Assembly: GCA_029168955.1 (NCBI GenBank)
Contig: JAPDOI010000213.1
Location: 1,172,001-1,236,000 of the forward strand
Origin: Aplectana chamaeleonis
Taxonomy: Eukaryota; Nematoda; Chromadorea; Rhabditida; Cosmocercidae
Reading direction: 5' to 3'
DNA: 64,000 nucleotides
This document shows, piece by piece, positions 51,401-56,700 of this stretch. Below the pieces are notes generated by a model that was not told the origin of the DNA, did not search any database, and was given only the letters and a program-made list of their open reading frames with translations. The first letter of the stretch is position 1, and every line of letters starts with the position of its first letter. Position numbers and translations under genes: made by a program.

Positions 51401-53701
51401 GCCCACAGCGAGTCGACGTTCTTCCTGATAAGTTGCGCGGGACCAAGGTTCAGCGGGGTCGCGCCAGAATCGGTGCAACGAGAAAGAAGAGGGGGGGGGG
51501 GAGTAGTGAAAGTTTTCAGTCCAAAAATGAAGTTTTAAAGGAGATGTCACAAAAACTTCTACCGAGGTTCGAAATATCAGGAGCTAGTTAAGAGGTCGAG
51601 ATAACTTTTTAGAATCAATTTTTCCACTAAATGTCCATTTCTATACATTCTATCGCACATTCATTCGAAATAGCTGTGGAAAACGCCCAAGAAGCCTATT
51701 TTGGGTCAGATTCTTTAACCTGACTTTGTCTAGAGGGCTATCCGAGGTGCTGAAGAATAATTTGAGGTCCGTTTGCAGCGTTTCGGAAGATTACGGTACG
51801 TTACGGTACGCCATAGTATGTCGAAACGGTCGATTTCGCAGAACCTCCGGCCAGGGAGGTGATTCGGTAAACCGATCACGAAATCACTTCTCATTTTTCG
51901 GTTTCATAAGGATTACGGTTTGTTTATTGTTGCTTGGCTACCATAACCTGCCCTAATCTGGTATGGTTGAAACAATTGTCTGAGTAGCAAAAATTTCACT
52001 TTTTTCTGCCACATAATTACAGGAGAAATTTACTTTTTTTGCTTAAGGTTAGTAAAAGCTTCGGTCACCAGAGGGGGTCGCAGCTCTTGCGAGGTTCGGC
52101 GCAACGTCCCGCTGAACCCTGAAAAGGGCTATTCTTCATTGGAGATGCAAATCCTGTACCTAACAACTCTGTTCTAATTTTGGAATGATTACGGTGTTCC
52201 CGGAACATACATCGCAACTCAGCTACAGTAACCTACCACCACTATCAAAATTTAAAGAACAGTGATAAGATTTTCTATCAGCCTGCCCCCCCCCCTCCGA
52301 GTCCTCTGGGCAAATTTTGACTCAACTCTGGGGCTTTCATCAAACGATCGCGAACCTTCCGTAACGCTTAAAAAAAGAATGTGCAGCGGTAAAAAAAAAC
52401 TCCTTAGACCGAGGTTCACCGAAAAAAATCGACCTATCAAGTCGGCATACAAACAAACTCTGAGGGAGACTTAAAACTTGAAAGCCGACACAGTTCGTTT
52501 CCACAACAAGGTAGAGCCGAATAAAATTTGGTTGATAATGGTGAAGTAACAACCTCCCATTCCATCTCGTATATGAGAAAAATGATAATTTTGCAAAACT
52601 TAACGACGGAAAACCCAAAACCAATCTCGCCTTAAAAAAACTGAGGGCATTTCAGCTCTCGAACCATCTCCAATAAAAATTCATTTTCGCATTTTCGGTT
52701 TTTTGTGAGTCCGGGGTTTTTTGTGACCCTCTCTTCCACATTAACATTTTTGGGCCACAATTCTTACAATCCTCGGAGTACACCGACTGTCCCTGAAAGG
52801 GTACTGCACAAGGTGTGGAGAAGGGCAAATTTACTGAACCCCCCCCCCACCCCAGAAGAGCGACTTGGACAGTTTTTCCTTCGAATTATCGCTCAGGTAA
52901 ACAAAATTTCATGTGCAGTCGCGCCAACCCCCAATAGTTAACGCAAAGTATCACTAGGATCTATGCCACGTTGAATTGGAAGATATTTATAATCGAATAC
53001 TTCGTGAAAAAAATCTATCCTAAACGATGTATACCTCCAATTAAACAGGTCCACTTGATCTCCCAGCAAAGCTCAGCCCCCGCCTGAGGTTAAGCAAGCT
53101 GTTGCGTCAAATTTCGTCGGAGTTACGACTCTCCCATCGTTGACCAAAATGATGAGAAAATTTCTACGATCACCAACCCTCGAGAAATAGATATCAAATG
53201 TGTATTCAGCGCACCAAATACCTCACTTTAGCTTCACACGTTGTCCAGAGAAAAGTCCCGTCTTTTTCTCCAGGAATTTGACGAGACCCCCTAATTTTCT
53301 TTTCAAAAATTTTAGAAAACATTTACGACCACCCTTGCGCCGGATCGCAACCCTGCTCAACCCTCCCCCTTGCGGTGTTCACACCCTGGTCCATACGTCA
53401 CTGTGTGGCGGTCAGTTGATACAGCCTTAAGTGTCCGAGGGCCAGACCACCTCACATGGCAGCACAAACTGCGTCGTACTGAAAGTTGTCCAAACACAGA
53501 GTTTTTTACCGGATCGACAATAAAAAAACTGAGAATTTCCAACAAAAGGTCACTCACTGATATCGACGGATCGACTAATCTCTTGCGCAGTTGTGTTAGA
53601 CGACCTACGGAGGCAGCGGGAGTGCTGGGACCACCCAAGTTTGGTGGATCGTTCCATCCTGGCGAAACCGTCGCTGGCAGCGCGGACTGCATCGACTCCA
53701 T
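13958..53701 (-). CDS. SRA1-family protein (SRA1/Sec31 C-terminal domain), whole gene, 7 exons plus 2 possible microexons
   Basis: The seven exons (53701-53558, 50864-50770, 47293-47242, 47165-46750, 14456-14369, 14301-14196, 14130-13958) sum to 1074 nt, and every junction keeps one open frame to a TGA. The product is 357 aa. Residues 14-20 read PGWNDPP, followed by a basic [10 protein letters not shown] stretch. About residues 50-235 are rich in Q, P, S and G. The last 120 residues are helical, with [29 protein letters not shown] and [20 protein letters not shown] near the N terminus plus this C-terminal domain is the layout of steroid receptor RNA activator protein (SRA1). The same domain closes Sec31, a COPII coat subunit, but Sec31 has about 800 residues of WD40 and solenoid before it, and none is seen here. 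SRAP is described as an RNA-linked transcription co-regulator; that role here is inferred from family. The gene holds an intron of about 32 kb full of transposons. An alternative is the 3' part of Sec31 with unseen upstream exons. Confidence 0.72.
14196..14301 (-). CDS. SRA1-like gene, exon 6 (SRA1 domain)
   Basis: This 106-nt exon sits between TTTCTTTCAG and GACT/GTGAGT. It encodes [20 protein letters not shown] and then [15 protein letters not shown]. This aligns by eye with the DISRRLALLQ...GKLS...L segment of SRA1 and with the matching helices of the Sec31 C terminus. The intron before it is 67 nt and the one after it 65 nt. Confidence 0.75.
14369..14456 (-). CDS. SRA1-like gene, exon 5 (start of C-terminal domain)
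   Basis: This 88-nt exon encodes [20 protein letters not shown] and then LAASRKVSA before a GCT/GTAAGT donor. The reading frame is fixed by the next exon. An in-frame stop lies just upstream, so the exon must begin at the TTTTAAG acceptor, which has AAG instead of CAG. It gives the first helix of the SRA1 domain, corresponding to the L-x-x-x-L...C segment before 'ISR' in the family. Confidence 0.65.
14527..14540 (-). CDS. Candidate 14-nt microexon of the SRA1-like gene
   Basis: It lies between CATATTGTAG and a strong GTGAGT donor. It reads P-Y-A-S and leaves GC, which the first base (T) of the 88-nt exon completes to Ala. The flanking introns would be 88 and 70 nt, the same size as the two introns that follow it. 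A stop codon directly upstream in this frame means that, if the donor is used at all, the exon must be this small. Confidence 0.3.
14629..14641 (-). CDS. Candidate 13-nt microexon of the SRA1-like gene
   Basis: It lies between ATGATCGCAG and a GTAAGG donor. Its first base completes the codon left by exon 4 and it then reads L-T-S-L. Together with the 14-nt candidate downstream it adds nine codons without disturbing the frame. The introns around it would be 88 and about 32,100 nt. The fit of both phases and both splice signals is suggestive, but sites this short can arise by chance. Confidence 0.3.
14733..15011. mobile_element. MITE with GGGGTCTGCAGAGTTG ends
   Basis: TCAAGGGGTCTGCAGAGTTG at the left is inverted at the right (CAACTCTGCAGACCCCTTCA). 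The right subterminal GACGCTCGGCGACCATTCGC recurs near 54075 in inverted order. It lies about 90 nt upstream of the 13-nt microexon candidate. Confidence 0.78.
15335..15489. mobile_element. Short hairpin MITE
   Basis: CTGTAACAGGAGTACACATT at the left is mirrored by AATGTACTCCTGTTACAG at the right; inner GCGCGTGCCCTTCTTC and GAAGGGGCACGCGC also pair. It is 155 nt, nearly a full hairpin. Confidence 0.85.
16096..16325 (+). repeat. Dispersed repeat, copy B (pair of 7274-7486)
   Basis: About 220 nt in direct orientation with the copy at 7274, roughly four-fifths identical by eye. No coding potential seen. Confidence 0.8.
17545..17619 (-). tRNA. tRNA-like sequence, probably a tRNA pseudogene
   Basis: Read on the minus strand it begins GGGTGTCGTTGGTGTAATGG and has an A-box-like TGGTGTAATGGTAACGC and a good B box (GGTTCGAGTCC) in a 5-bp T stem. 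The ends GGGTGTC/GACTCCC pair with one mismatch. The anticodon arm (CGCTC/GAGCG) encloses nine bases, no U33 is present, and two extra bases follow the T stem. So I cannot assign an anticodon and think it is a decayed copy. Confidence 0.5.
18587..18985 (+). CDS. Unassigned 132-codon frame in the giant intron (doubtful)
   Basis: The frame reads [20 protein letters not shown] from an internal Met and ends [20 protein letters not shown] with a possible donor (CTTG/GTAAGG) near 18935. A second frame across the same DNA is acidic ([18 protein letters not shown]), and an acidic frame [14 protein letters not shown] follows at about 19120. It may be a decayed coding repeat; no family is recognised. 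Confidence 0.2.
   Translation: MNQKTQMPTNLSNILTERSLLRALTVVSLNLLHNSVTTLSHHFVEGEPAVESRHSPTFGEYWATRTTTLSRLEWYGKYRRTTMTMPLEYNDDWDSERMNILKLLLGISAFTIIRLLGKDKDKNHNSQNVNGL
20233..20880 (+). pseudogene. Decayed RTE LINE fragment (reverse transcriptase C-terminal half)
   Basis: Frame 1 (20233-20510) reads [20 protein letters not shown] and then [11 protein letters not shown], matching the region where FADD normally lies, here altered to FATD. Frame 2 (20484-20783) reads [19 protein letters not shown], the RTE thumb motif, followed by [21 protein letters not shown] third frame continues after 20780. It lies antisense to the SRA1-like gene. It lacks the endonuclease and has at least two frameshifts. Confidence 0.8.
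21852..25197. mobile_element. 1 kb TIR element, copy 2, split by a nested element
   Basis: The left end (GAACGCATTGTATTGTTAGT at about 21872) and the right end (its reverse complement near 25140-25170) match copy 1. Removing the nested element at 22177-24278 leaves about 1.25 kb. The left terminus has lost its outermost bases relative to copy 1. Confidence 0.7.
22177..24278. mobile_element. hAT-like non-autonomous element nested in the TIR element
   Basis: It begins CAGGGCTGTGCGTTATAACG and ends TTAACGCACACCCTA, a CAGGG-type inverted terminus. Both ends carry CATTAACGGGTTAACGCG and AAATTAACGATTA as subterminal repeats. The flanks CTCAGCAC and CTCCAGCAC look like an 8-bp duplication with one inserted base. 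The 2.1 kb interior has no long transposase frame that I can recognise. Confidence 0.7.
26608..26802. mobile_element. Hairpin MITE with CAGCAGCTGCTG core
   Basis: The left arm (AGCACTCGTAGGGTAGTACT onward) and right arm (ending AGTACTACCCTACGGGTGTG in family sense, here TACTACCCTACGGGTGTGTG) pair over about 90 nt each. The apex is AGCAGCTGCTGC repeated, a short palindromic triplet run. Total 195 nt. Confidence 0.82.
27833..28243. repeat. Inverted-repeat element, copy A
   Basis: The left arm (27833-27948: GGTGATATTCATGA, TGGCGTTGAGGGCTACCCAA) faces the right arm (28119-28243: TTGGGCAGCCCTCAACGCCA, TGAATATCACCCTGAGTTTC). They enclose about 170 nt of sequence with no matches that I saw. Confidence 0.75.
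28501..28790. mobile_element. MITE with AAAGCSCYTTT ends
   Basis: The left end AAAGCCCCTTTCACACTTTG then CCGGACGGCGGCGTCCGGTA faces the right end CCGGACGGCAACGTCCGGT...AAAGCGCTTT. The GTCCG words form inner palindromes. A CCTTTCACAC-like end resembles PIF/Harbinger MITEs, but a 3-bp target duplication cannot be confirmed. Confidence 0.7.
29195..29474. mobile_element. Tc1/mariner-type MITE with TA target duplication
   Basis: The element starts CTGTGCTTATCTGGGTCAAA and ends in the reverse complement (CCCAGATAAGCACAG), with TA on both sides (29193-29194 and 29475-29476). The inverted repeats continue for about 65 nt (GGTCCGCAATTGCGTCTC, GCGGCCGCA). The 280-nt body has no coding frame. Confidence 0.85.
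30120..30428. repeat. CGGATAAAA-type short tandem repeats
   Basis: After several ATATCCG words (30130-30245), the 8- to 12-nt unit CGGATAAAA or CGGATAAAAT repeats some 15 times. Read on the minus strand it gives a phenylalanine/arginine/tyrosine-rich pseudo-protein that is not a gene. The same ATATCCG/TTATCTGAATCGA words return at 31030-31190. Confidence 0.85.
30453..30990. repeat. TG microsatellite of about 540 nt
   Basis: Pure TG dinucleotides (30453-30495) pass into imperfect TGTGTATG and TGTGTACG units. The Cys/Val-rich frames on the + strand are translations of this repeat and not genes. It lies between two blocks of ATCCG repeats and may sit inside a single composite element (30.1-31.2 kb). 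Confidence 0.93.
31815..31950. repeat. Hairpin repeat, copy B (relative of 10335-10455)
   Basis: TATACTTTCGCC, GAGCGGCGCGGC and the later CAGCGCCGCTCTGCGGC match copy A in order. The apparent tRNA B-box word GGTTCGATCC lies just after it but no tRNA fold surrounds it. Confidence 0.6.
32941..33424. mobile_element. Foldback element, family of three, copy A
   Basis: The left end AAAGGCAGCTAACACGCTTC and the right end ACGTTTACGAGCGTATATAT are inverted relatives. Inner pairs are GGAAATAGAATG/CATTCTATTTCC, CCTGTATTTGCCGTC/GATGCAAATACAGG and CCGTCGTC/GTCGCCGAC. Confidence 0.78.
34549..35208. mobile_element. Foldback element, family of three, copy B
   Basis: This is the best-preserved copy. Arms of about 200 nt begin TTAAAGGCAGCATACACGCT and end AGCGTGTATGCTGCTTAA. 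Further pairs are GGTCCGCACGG/CCGTGCGGACC, GACGTTTGAAGCGCTGAAAA and TCACACCCCTTCGAGTAACA. The inner sequence differs from copies A and C, which are closer to one another. Confidence 0.85.
36785..37840. mobile_element. TIR element with repeated ACTTCTAATAGAG words
   Basis: The left end ATGCCGTATTTCCTCTTTTT and the right end (reverse complement ATACCGTAGTTCCTCTATTA) match. Both ends are followed by several copies of GTGTACTTCTAATAGAGG in opposite directions. Length about 1.05 kb; the interior has no transposase. Confidence 0.72.
39715..40188. mobile_element. Foldback element, family of three, copy C
   Basis: The right end GTTTGCGAGCGTGTATGCTG and left end ATGCTCGTAAACGTGTTTGA are inverted. Its inner CTGCATTTGCCGTCC and GACGGCAAATACAGG match copy A. 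The outer left bases have decayed. Confidence 0.78.
40529..40668. mobile_element. Diverged copy of the 61.3 kb MITE
   Basis: TTAGGCCTCTTTTAAGAGTT then CGCGACGCGACGCGATG matches the left end of the 61318 element, and GTGTAAAATAGGCCTTA forms the decayed right end. Confidence 0.65.
42131..42700 (-). pseudogene. RTE reverse transcriptase domain (longest open stretch)
   Basis: This 189-codon stretch covers the fingers of the LINE reverse transcriptase. It has [20 protein letters not shown], the [17 protein letters not shown] segment, NYRGISLL, and [11 protein letters not shown]. Downstream, in another frame (42114-41848), come the [18 protein letters not shown] active-site region and the [10 protein letters not shown] segment. 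It belongs to the RTE clade by these motifs. The frameshift after it, and others on both sides, mark it as a dead copy or as sequence with indel errors. Confidence 0.85.
43064..43910 (-). pseudogene. RTE apurinic-like endonuclease domain
   Basis: Three overlapping frames together encode the LINE endonuclease. [11 protein letters not shown] and [10 protein letters not shown] are at 43910-43780, [13 protein letters not shown] through [11 protein letters not shown] is at 43707-43420, and [10 protein letters not shown] through [12 protein letters not shown] is at 43220-43110. The conserved N, E, D/N and SDH residues are all present. At least two frameshifts separate them. Confidence 0.82.
45893..46246. 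mobile_element. MITE with GTATTCATAC ends
   Basis: The left end GTATTCATACTCTTCAACGT then CAGCGCGTCACGCGCGGGC faces the right end GTGTGACGCGCTGGCGTTAA then GAAGTATGAATA. About 354 nt. A related short hairpin lies at 58098-58175 (CTCATACTTTGCAACCCC / GCGTTAAAAGTATGAAT). Confidence 0.72.
46750..47165 (-). CDS. SRA1-like gene, exon 4 (long Gln/Pro-rich exon)
   Basis: This is a 416-nt exon of 138 codons plus two bases. It starts after GATTACAG and ends at GGAG/GTATGA. It encodes a Q/P/S-rich, presumably disordered stretch (for example [12 protein letters not shown] and [14 protein letters not shown]) with an [15 protein letters not shown] segment that could be helical. Its composition and uninterrupted frame clearly differ from the flanking AT-rich repeats. 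The donor opens the giant intron; the two spare bases (AG) match the one-base start of either the 13-nt microexon or the 88-nt exon at 14456. Confidence 0.78.
47242..47293 (-). CDS. SRA1-like gene, exon 3
   Basis: This 52-nt exon follows a CCCCTTTCAG acceptor and ends at GGG/GTGAGT. Its first base completes the AG left by exon 2, then it reads [17 protein letters not shown] and stops on a codon boundary. A second acceptor about 35 nt upstream (ATCACAG) is also phase-compatible and would add about 12 residues; I prefer the nearer one because it matches the nematode TTTCAG consensus. Confidence 0.65.
47729..48412. mobile_element. TIR element rich in TTCGAACGAACGAA words
   Basis: The left end GTGTAGTTGTACAATTTCGA and right end TTTGTGTACAACTATACCTT are inverted. 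Both halves carry many TTCGAACGA/AATTTTCGAAAA words. The central part (47940-48240) includes a GTATAGCCTGTCTCCCTT repeat also found near 36255. Confidence 0.65.
48455..48720 (+). repeat. Three imperfect tandem copies, unit about 82-90 nt
   Basis: CGATACGCAT, CGATACGCATGTAATATATTGCTCACT and CGATACGTATGCAATGCATTGCTCACT recur at spacings of about 82 and 90 nt, each followed by a CCGCC/CGGCC-rich segment. Confidence 0.6.
49175..49590 (-). pseudogene. LINE ORF2 C-terminal fragment with zinc knuckle
   Basis: The frame reads [36 protein letters not shown] and [20 protein letters not shown]. The CPDC...HDIKHLFDC pattern followed by PTTL is the CCHC end of RNase-H-bearing LINEs of the I/R1/Jockey kind. 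No reverse transcriptase lies beside it. It is flanked by a G-run-rich repeat (48950-49140) on one side and by a TIR element starting near 49593 on the other. Confidence 0.72.
49593..50494. mobile_element. 1 kb TIR element, copy 3
   Basis: The left end CACAAGGAAGGTGTACAAAG then GTCGCATCTGCGGAAACG matches the inverted right end TCGTTTTCGCAGATGCGACC. The inner words GTAAAACTGCACAGTA and TACTGCGCAGTGTTACTA are also inverted partners. It sits directly beside a LINE fragment. Confidence 0.72.
50500..53557 (-). other. Introns of the SRA1-like gene with scattered repeat words
   Basis: Apart from exon 2, this stretch holds G/C homopolymer runs (51490, 52285, 52841) and fragments of the GGTGCTGAA...GTCCGTTTGC word family (51745, 53205). 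GTACTGCACAAGGTGTGG near 52800 is shared with 22325. No complete element was delimited. Confidence 0.4.
50770..50864 (-). CDS. SRA1-like gene, exon 2 (Gly/Gln/Ser-rich)
   Basis: This 95-nt exon is bounded by a TTGCAG acceptor (ending at 50865) and a CCAG/GTGAGA donor (intron starting at 50769). In phase 0 it reads [20 protein letters not shown] and then [11 protein letters not shown], leaving two bases (AG) for the next exon. It continues the low-complexity linker begun in exon 1. Splice signals, phase and composition all agree, although the exon is too short to appear as an ORF. Confidence 0.7.
53558..53701 (-). CDS. SRA1-like gene, exon 1 (start codon and GWNDPP motif)
   Basis: This is a 144-nt exon of 48 codons in phase 0. 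ATG lies immediately after a GGTATTCAG acceptor (53704-53702), and the exon ends at a strong donor (TCA then GTGAGT, first intron base 53557). It carries [20 protein letters not shown] and then [10 protein letters not shown], resembling the GWNDPP...LLTKRV segment of vertebrate SRA1. An acceptor abutting the ATG suggests either spliced-leader trans-splicing here or an internal exon of a longer protein. I chose ATG as the start because a candidate gene on the same strand ends upstream at 59367 and no further exon in phase was found between. Confidence 0.7.
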
Positions 53702-54039
53702 CTGAATACCCAATCGAATAAGAGATTATATTTGTGTTTATACTGCGCAAGCAAACGAAACTCGCGGAGCAGAGTTAAACAAATGCATTGAGGAAAAAAA
53801 ACAAGAACTGGAACTGTAACGACAAAATTAAGTGAAAAAAATAGATCAAAGATGACAGAAGTGGTAAAAGTACAACATGACCAACAGCAAAACCTGATGT
53901 TATAACCGCCATTTACACGCGTACGAAAGTTCCCGAGATTCCCATTTGTCAAACTTTTCAACTTTCAGCGTTGGCCTGTTGATTAGTTGCGATATAAACT
54001 CCACGGCAATGGAAGACGGCGATGGTGCAAATGTGTATT

Positions 54040-54200
54040 TTCACTACAGGGGTCTGCAGAGTTTCACCGACCGGCGACTGGTCGCCGAGCGTCAGCCTTG
54101 ACGCGGCGAAAAAATTGTTTCCGAACATTAGGCCATTTTTATACTCTGCCACAGCCCTGTCGCGGTCGCAGACCAGGGCGACGTCGCAGTCGCTTAGGGC
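54040..54200. repeat. Relative of the 14.7-15.0 kb MITE, one end
   Basis: GGGGTCTGCAGAGTTTCACC then GACTGGTCGCCGAGCGTCAG matches the right half of the element at 14733-15011. A matching second end was not found, so this is a solo or diverged copy. Confidence 0.65.
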
Positions 54201-54789
54201 CAGCTATGCTATGTCATACATCACGCCAACTTACGTCTGACACTTACGCCCGCGCCATTGCAGACTAATCAATATCCCGGAATAAGAAGGATGAAAATCG
54301 AATCTTGGAGAACAACTGGTAGCTGATTGAATTGGTAATAATTGAGTAGCCCATAAAACTTGATTCTATGTAAAGTTTCGCGGCCGAAACTGTTTGGAGG
54401 CAGAAAAAACAGATTTGGAAATGTACAAAATTCGCAAAAAAAAGGTTGGTTCTTATTTAAATCTCTTGGTGGGAGGCAGGGATGAGCGGAAGAAAAATCT
54501 GAATTTCGGAAATCGAAACAAAATTTGAATTTCGGAAATCGGAAATCGAGACAAAAATAAAATTTCGGAAATCGGAATTCGGAACAAAAATAAAATTTCG
54601 GAAATAGGAAATCAGAACAAAATAGGAACCTTCGGAAATCGGAACAAAAAAAATTTCCTCGAACAGGCATTTTCCTTTGAAAAGTAATTTTTACTTGAAT
54701 CAACAAATGATTCTTTCATTTAAAACCAATTCCTTCAAAAAACTCAATAACCTGAAACAACATCAATAATTCCCGACAATGACTATACC

Positions 54790-54940
54790 ATTGGATAGCC
54801 CTCAACGCCAGGATCATGAATATCCTCCTAGTTTCGCTCAAGGTTGACTTTAAAGCGAGTTATACAAGAAAGAGGAAAAAGACGCAAAAACCCGACCTCG
54901 CTCGCTTTCTGACCAAATCCTACGAGCGGTATTGTAGCAT
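54790..54940 (+). repeat. Arm of the 27.8-28.2 kb element, inside the hAT transposon
   Basis: TAGCCCTCAACGCCAGGATC then ATGAATATCCTCCTAGTTTC and AAAGCGAGTTA match the right arm at 28119-28243. It inserted in or was captured by the hAT element. Confidence 0.7.
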
Positions 54941-55486
54941 GAACGCATTAACAAACAATATCATGAAACCATTTAGACCAAACCAAAACCAAAAAAACCC
55001 AAAACGTTTCATCTTTCACATTTCTACAATCTTCCCTTGACACTTTTTCGCTCTTGAGTTTCCTATTCACATGTAGTCTCTTCAATACTAAATAGTCATA
55101 TATGAATCTTCAATCATTTAATATCAAAGCATAGCCCTATCACCCTTAATAGTAGAACATTTCACCTCTGAGGTCCAGACGACGAACCTCACCCAATCCG
55201 TTTCGGGTGGTCCTATGGAGTCCCATCCGTGGTTGAATGATCCTTTGATTAGATCAGAGCTCATACCTTGAAACGAAACAAACATAGACACACATAGCTA
55301 GTCAGTACTGACCAAATCAGAATCGGATTTTCAAAAATCACTGAGTGTTCCGAAAAGAGGGTAGAAGTGTTAGTTAGGACAGAGAATGTTTTTTTTTACT
55401 ACTAATACTCATTGCAATTTCAAAAAAAATCCACCTTATGGGACCTGGATGCTAATCTGAAAAGAGGCTATTGATAACCAAGTATA

Positions 55487-56280
55487 CTAATGTTGTGATG
55501 GAGAAACAGCAGTTTTTGTAGTCTCGGAATTCATTCTCTTTCTGAGATCAATCACTGTGATAACGGAAGTCGAAAATAGACGTTCGCATTCTGCGGACGT
55601 AGACGGAGCAGAAAGATATCGTCTAGCGAGCGCCTTCAGTAGAGAGAACTTTGACGACTTCGCTTCATTTCCCCAGAATTCGTATGAATCCAAATCGATT
55701 GCCGGCTCTATGCTAAGATACTCTTCCACCTCCTGAATAACTGGTAGTGATTTCAACGTCGACAAAAGTGAACACTAACTCCTTGAAAATCTCACAGCTA
55801 AAGCTTTGGTATTCGCGTCCACTTCAGGGCGTGCACTGTTGACTGTGCTTCTCATAATCCTTCTGCTTTCAAAGAAAGAAGAAAATACATTATTCCAGGA
55901 CGTCGATGATTTCTGGGCGTCCTCTTCTTCCCTGCTGACGTAGACACGTGCCGCTGCAGCCTTGACCTTGTCCAGCAAGACATACTTGCTCTTGGAATCG
56001 AAAAATGTGTCCTCGAACCTTGGGTCCAAAAGCGTCGCCATGATCAAATCTTCATTTTCCAGACGCTTTCTCATCCTTGAGACTAGACCATCATGAATCA
56101 GATTTCTGATCCCATGAAGAGGTTTGTCCTTCTTCAGTCCCTCAACAATCATGTTGTAGAGTGGTAGTACAACACTAATCGGTGAATAGGCACGATCCTG
56201 TACAATGGTTGTAACAGATGCGAGCGGCTCCAGTATGGTGTATACTTTCTTGATGACTTCCCAATCAAGAAGGATATAAA
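55487..56280 (-). pseudogene. hAT transposase, N-terminally truncated with one in-frame stop
   Basis: The frame runs from about 56280 (EVIKKVYTILEPLASVT) through MATLLDPRFEDTFF, the hallmark LDPRF motif, to the C-terminal dimerisation region EFWGNEAKSSKFSLLKALA and RRYLSAPSTSAECERLFST, then LRKRMNSET. A single TAG near 55775 interrupts it. The BED finger and the first catalytic region are not found; a GC-rich insertion lies where they should start. It is therefore not expected to be active. Confidence 0.85.
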
Positions 56281-56329
56281 AAATATGAAGAAGGAATGGG
56301 GGCAGCGGTGTGGGTAGGATCCTACGGAT

Positions 56330-56700
56330 ACGTTATGCTTGATTCAGGGCCAAACACACTCGGTAATCATTACCAAGGGTGGTCCTGTTAGAGAGGGAAG
56401 GGATCGGGACAGGGCTCTCTACACACCGAGGGAGGAGTTGTCCCCTCTTTGCAGTTCGGAACGTCACCCTACTCAATGCAAGCGAGGTGGCCCCGAGTGG
56501 AATTAGGGCCGCGAAAAGCGGGACGACTCGTACCTCGATATGTAGAGAGACGCTGTCCCGAAGGGATCGTCGGTATTTCGGAGCCTTTTTTCGGTTCAGG
56601 GAACGGCGCGCGGTGTGGATACCCACACCGGGGGGGGGGTCTGAGCTGCGCAAGGGGGGAGTAGGGGGGGCTGAGCTTCGCCGGGAGACCAAATGAACCA
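56330..56700. repeat. GC-rich hairpin insertion inside the hAT element
   Basis: Two arms, GGGATCGGGACAGGGCTCTC near 56400 and its diverged reverse complement near 56540-56575 (AGAGAGACGCTGTCCCGAAG), face each other. Composition is far richer in GC than the surrounding hAT sequence. It interrupts the region expected to hold the transposase N terminus. Confidence 0.5.

Noticed and set aside
13958..53701. Calling the minus-strand gene Sec31
   Set aside because: The shared C-terminal domain and Q/P-rich linker fit, but no WD40 or solenoid exons were found upstream, a start codon sits on an acceptor at 53701, and another gene fragment ends at 59367. SRA1 fits the layout better; Sec31 stays as the alternative.
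54269..54706. 145-codon Phe/Lys/Cys-rich frame on the minus strand
   Set aside because: It reads through the GGAAATCGG subterminal repeats of the hAT element; low-complexity translation.
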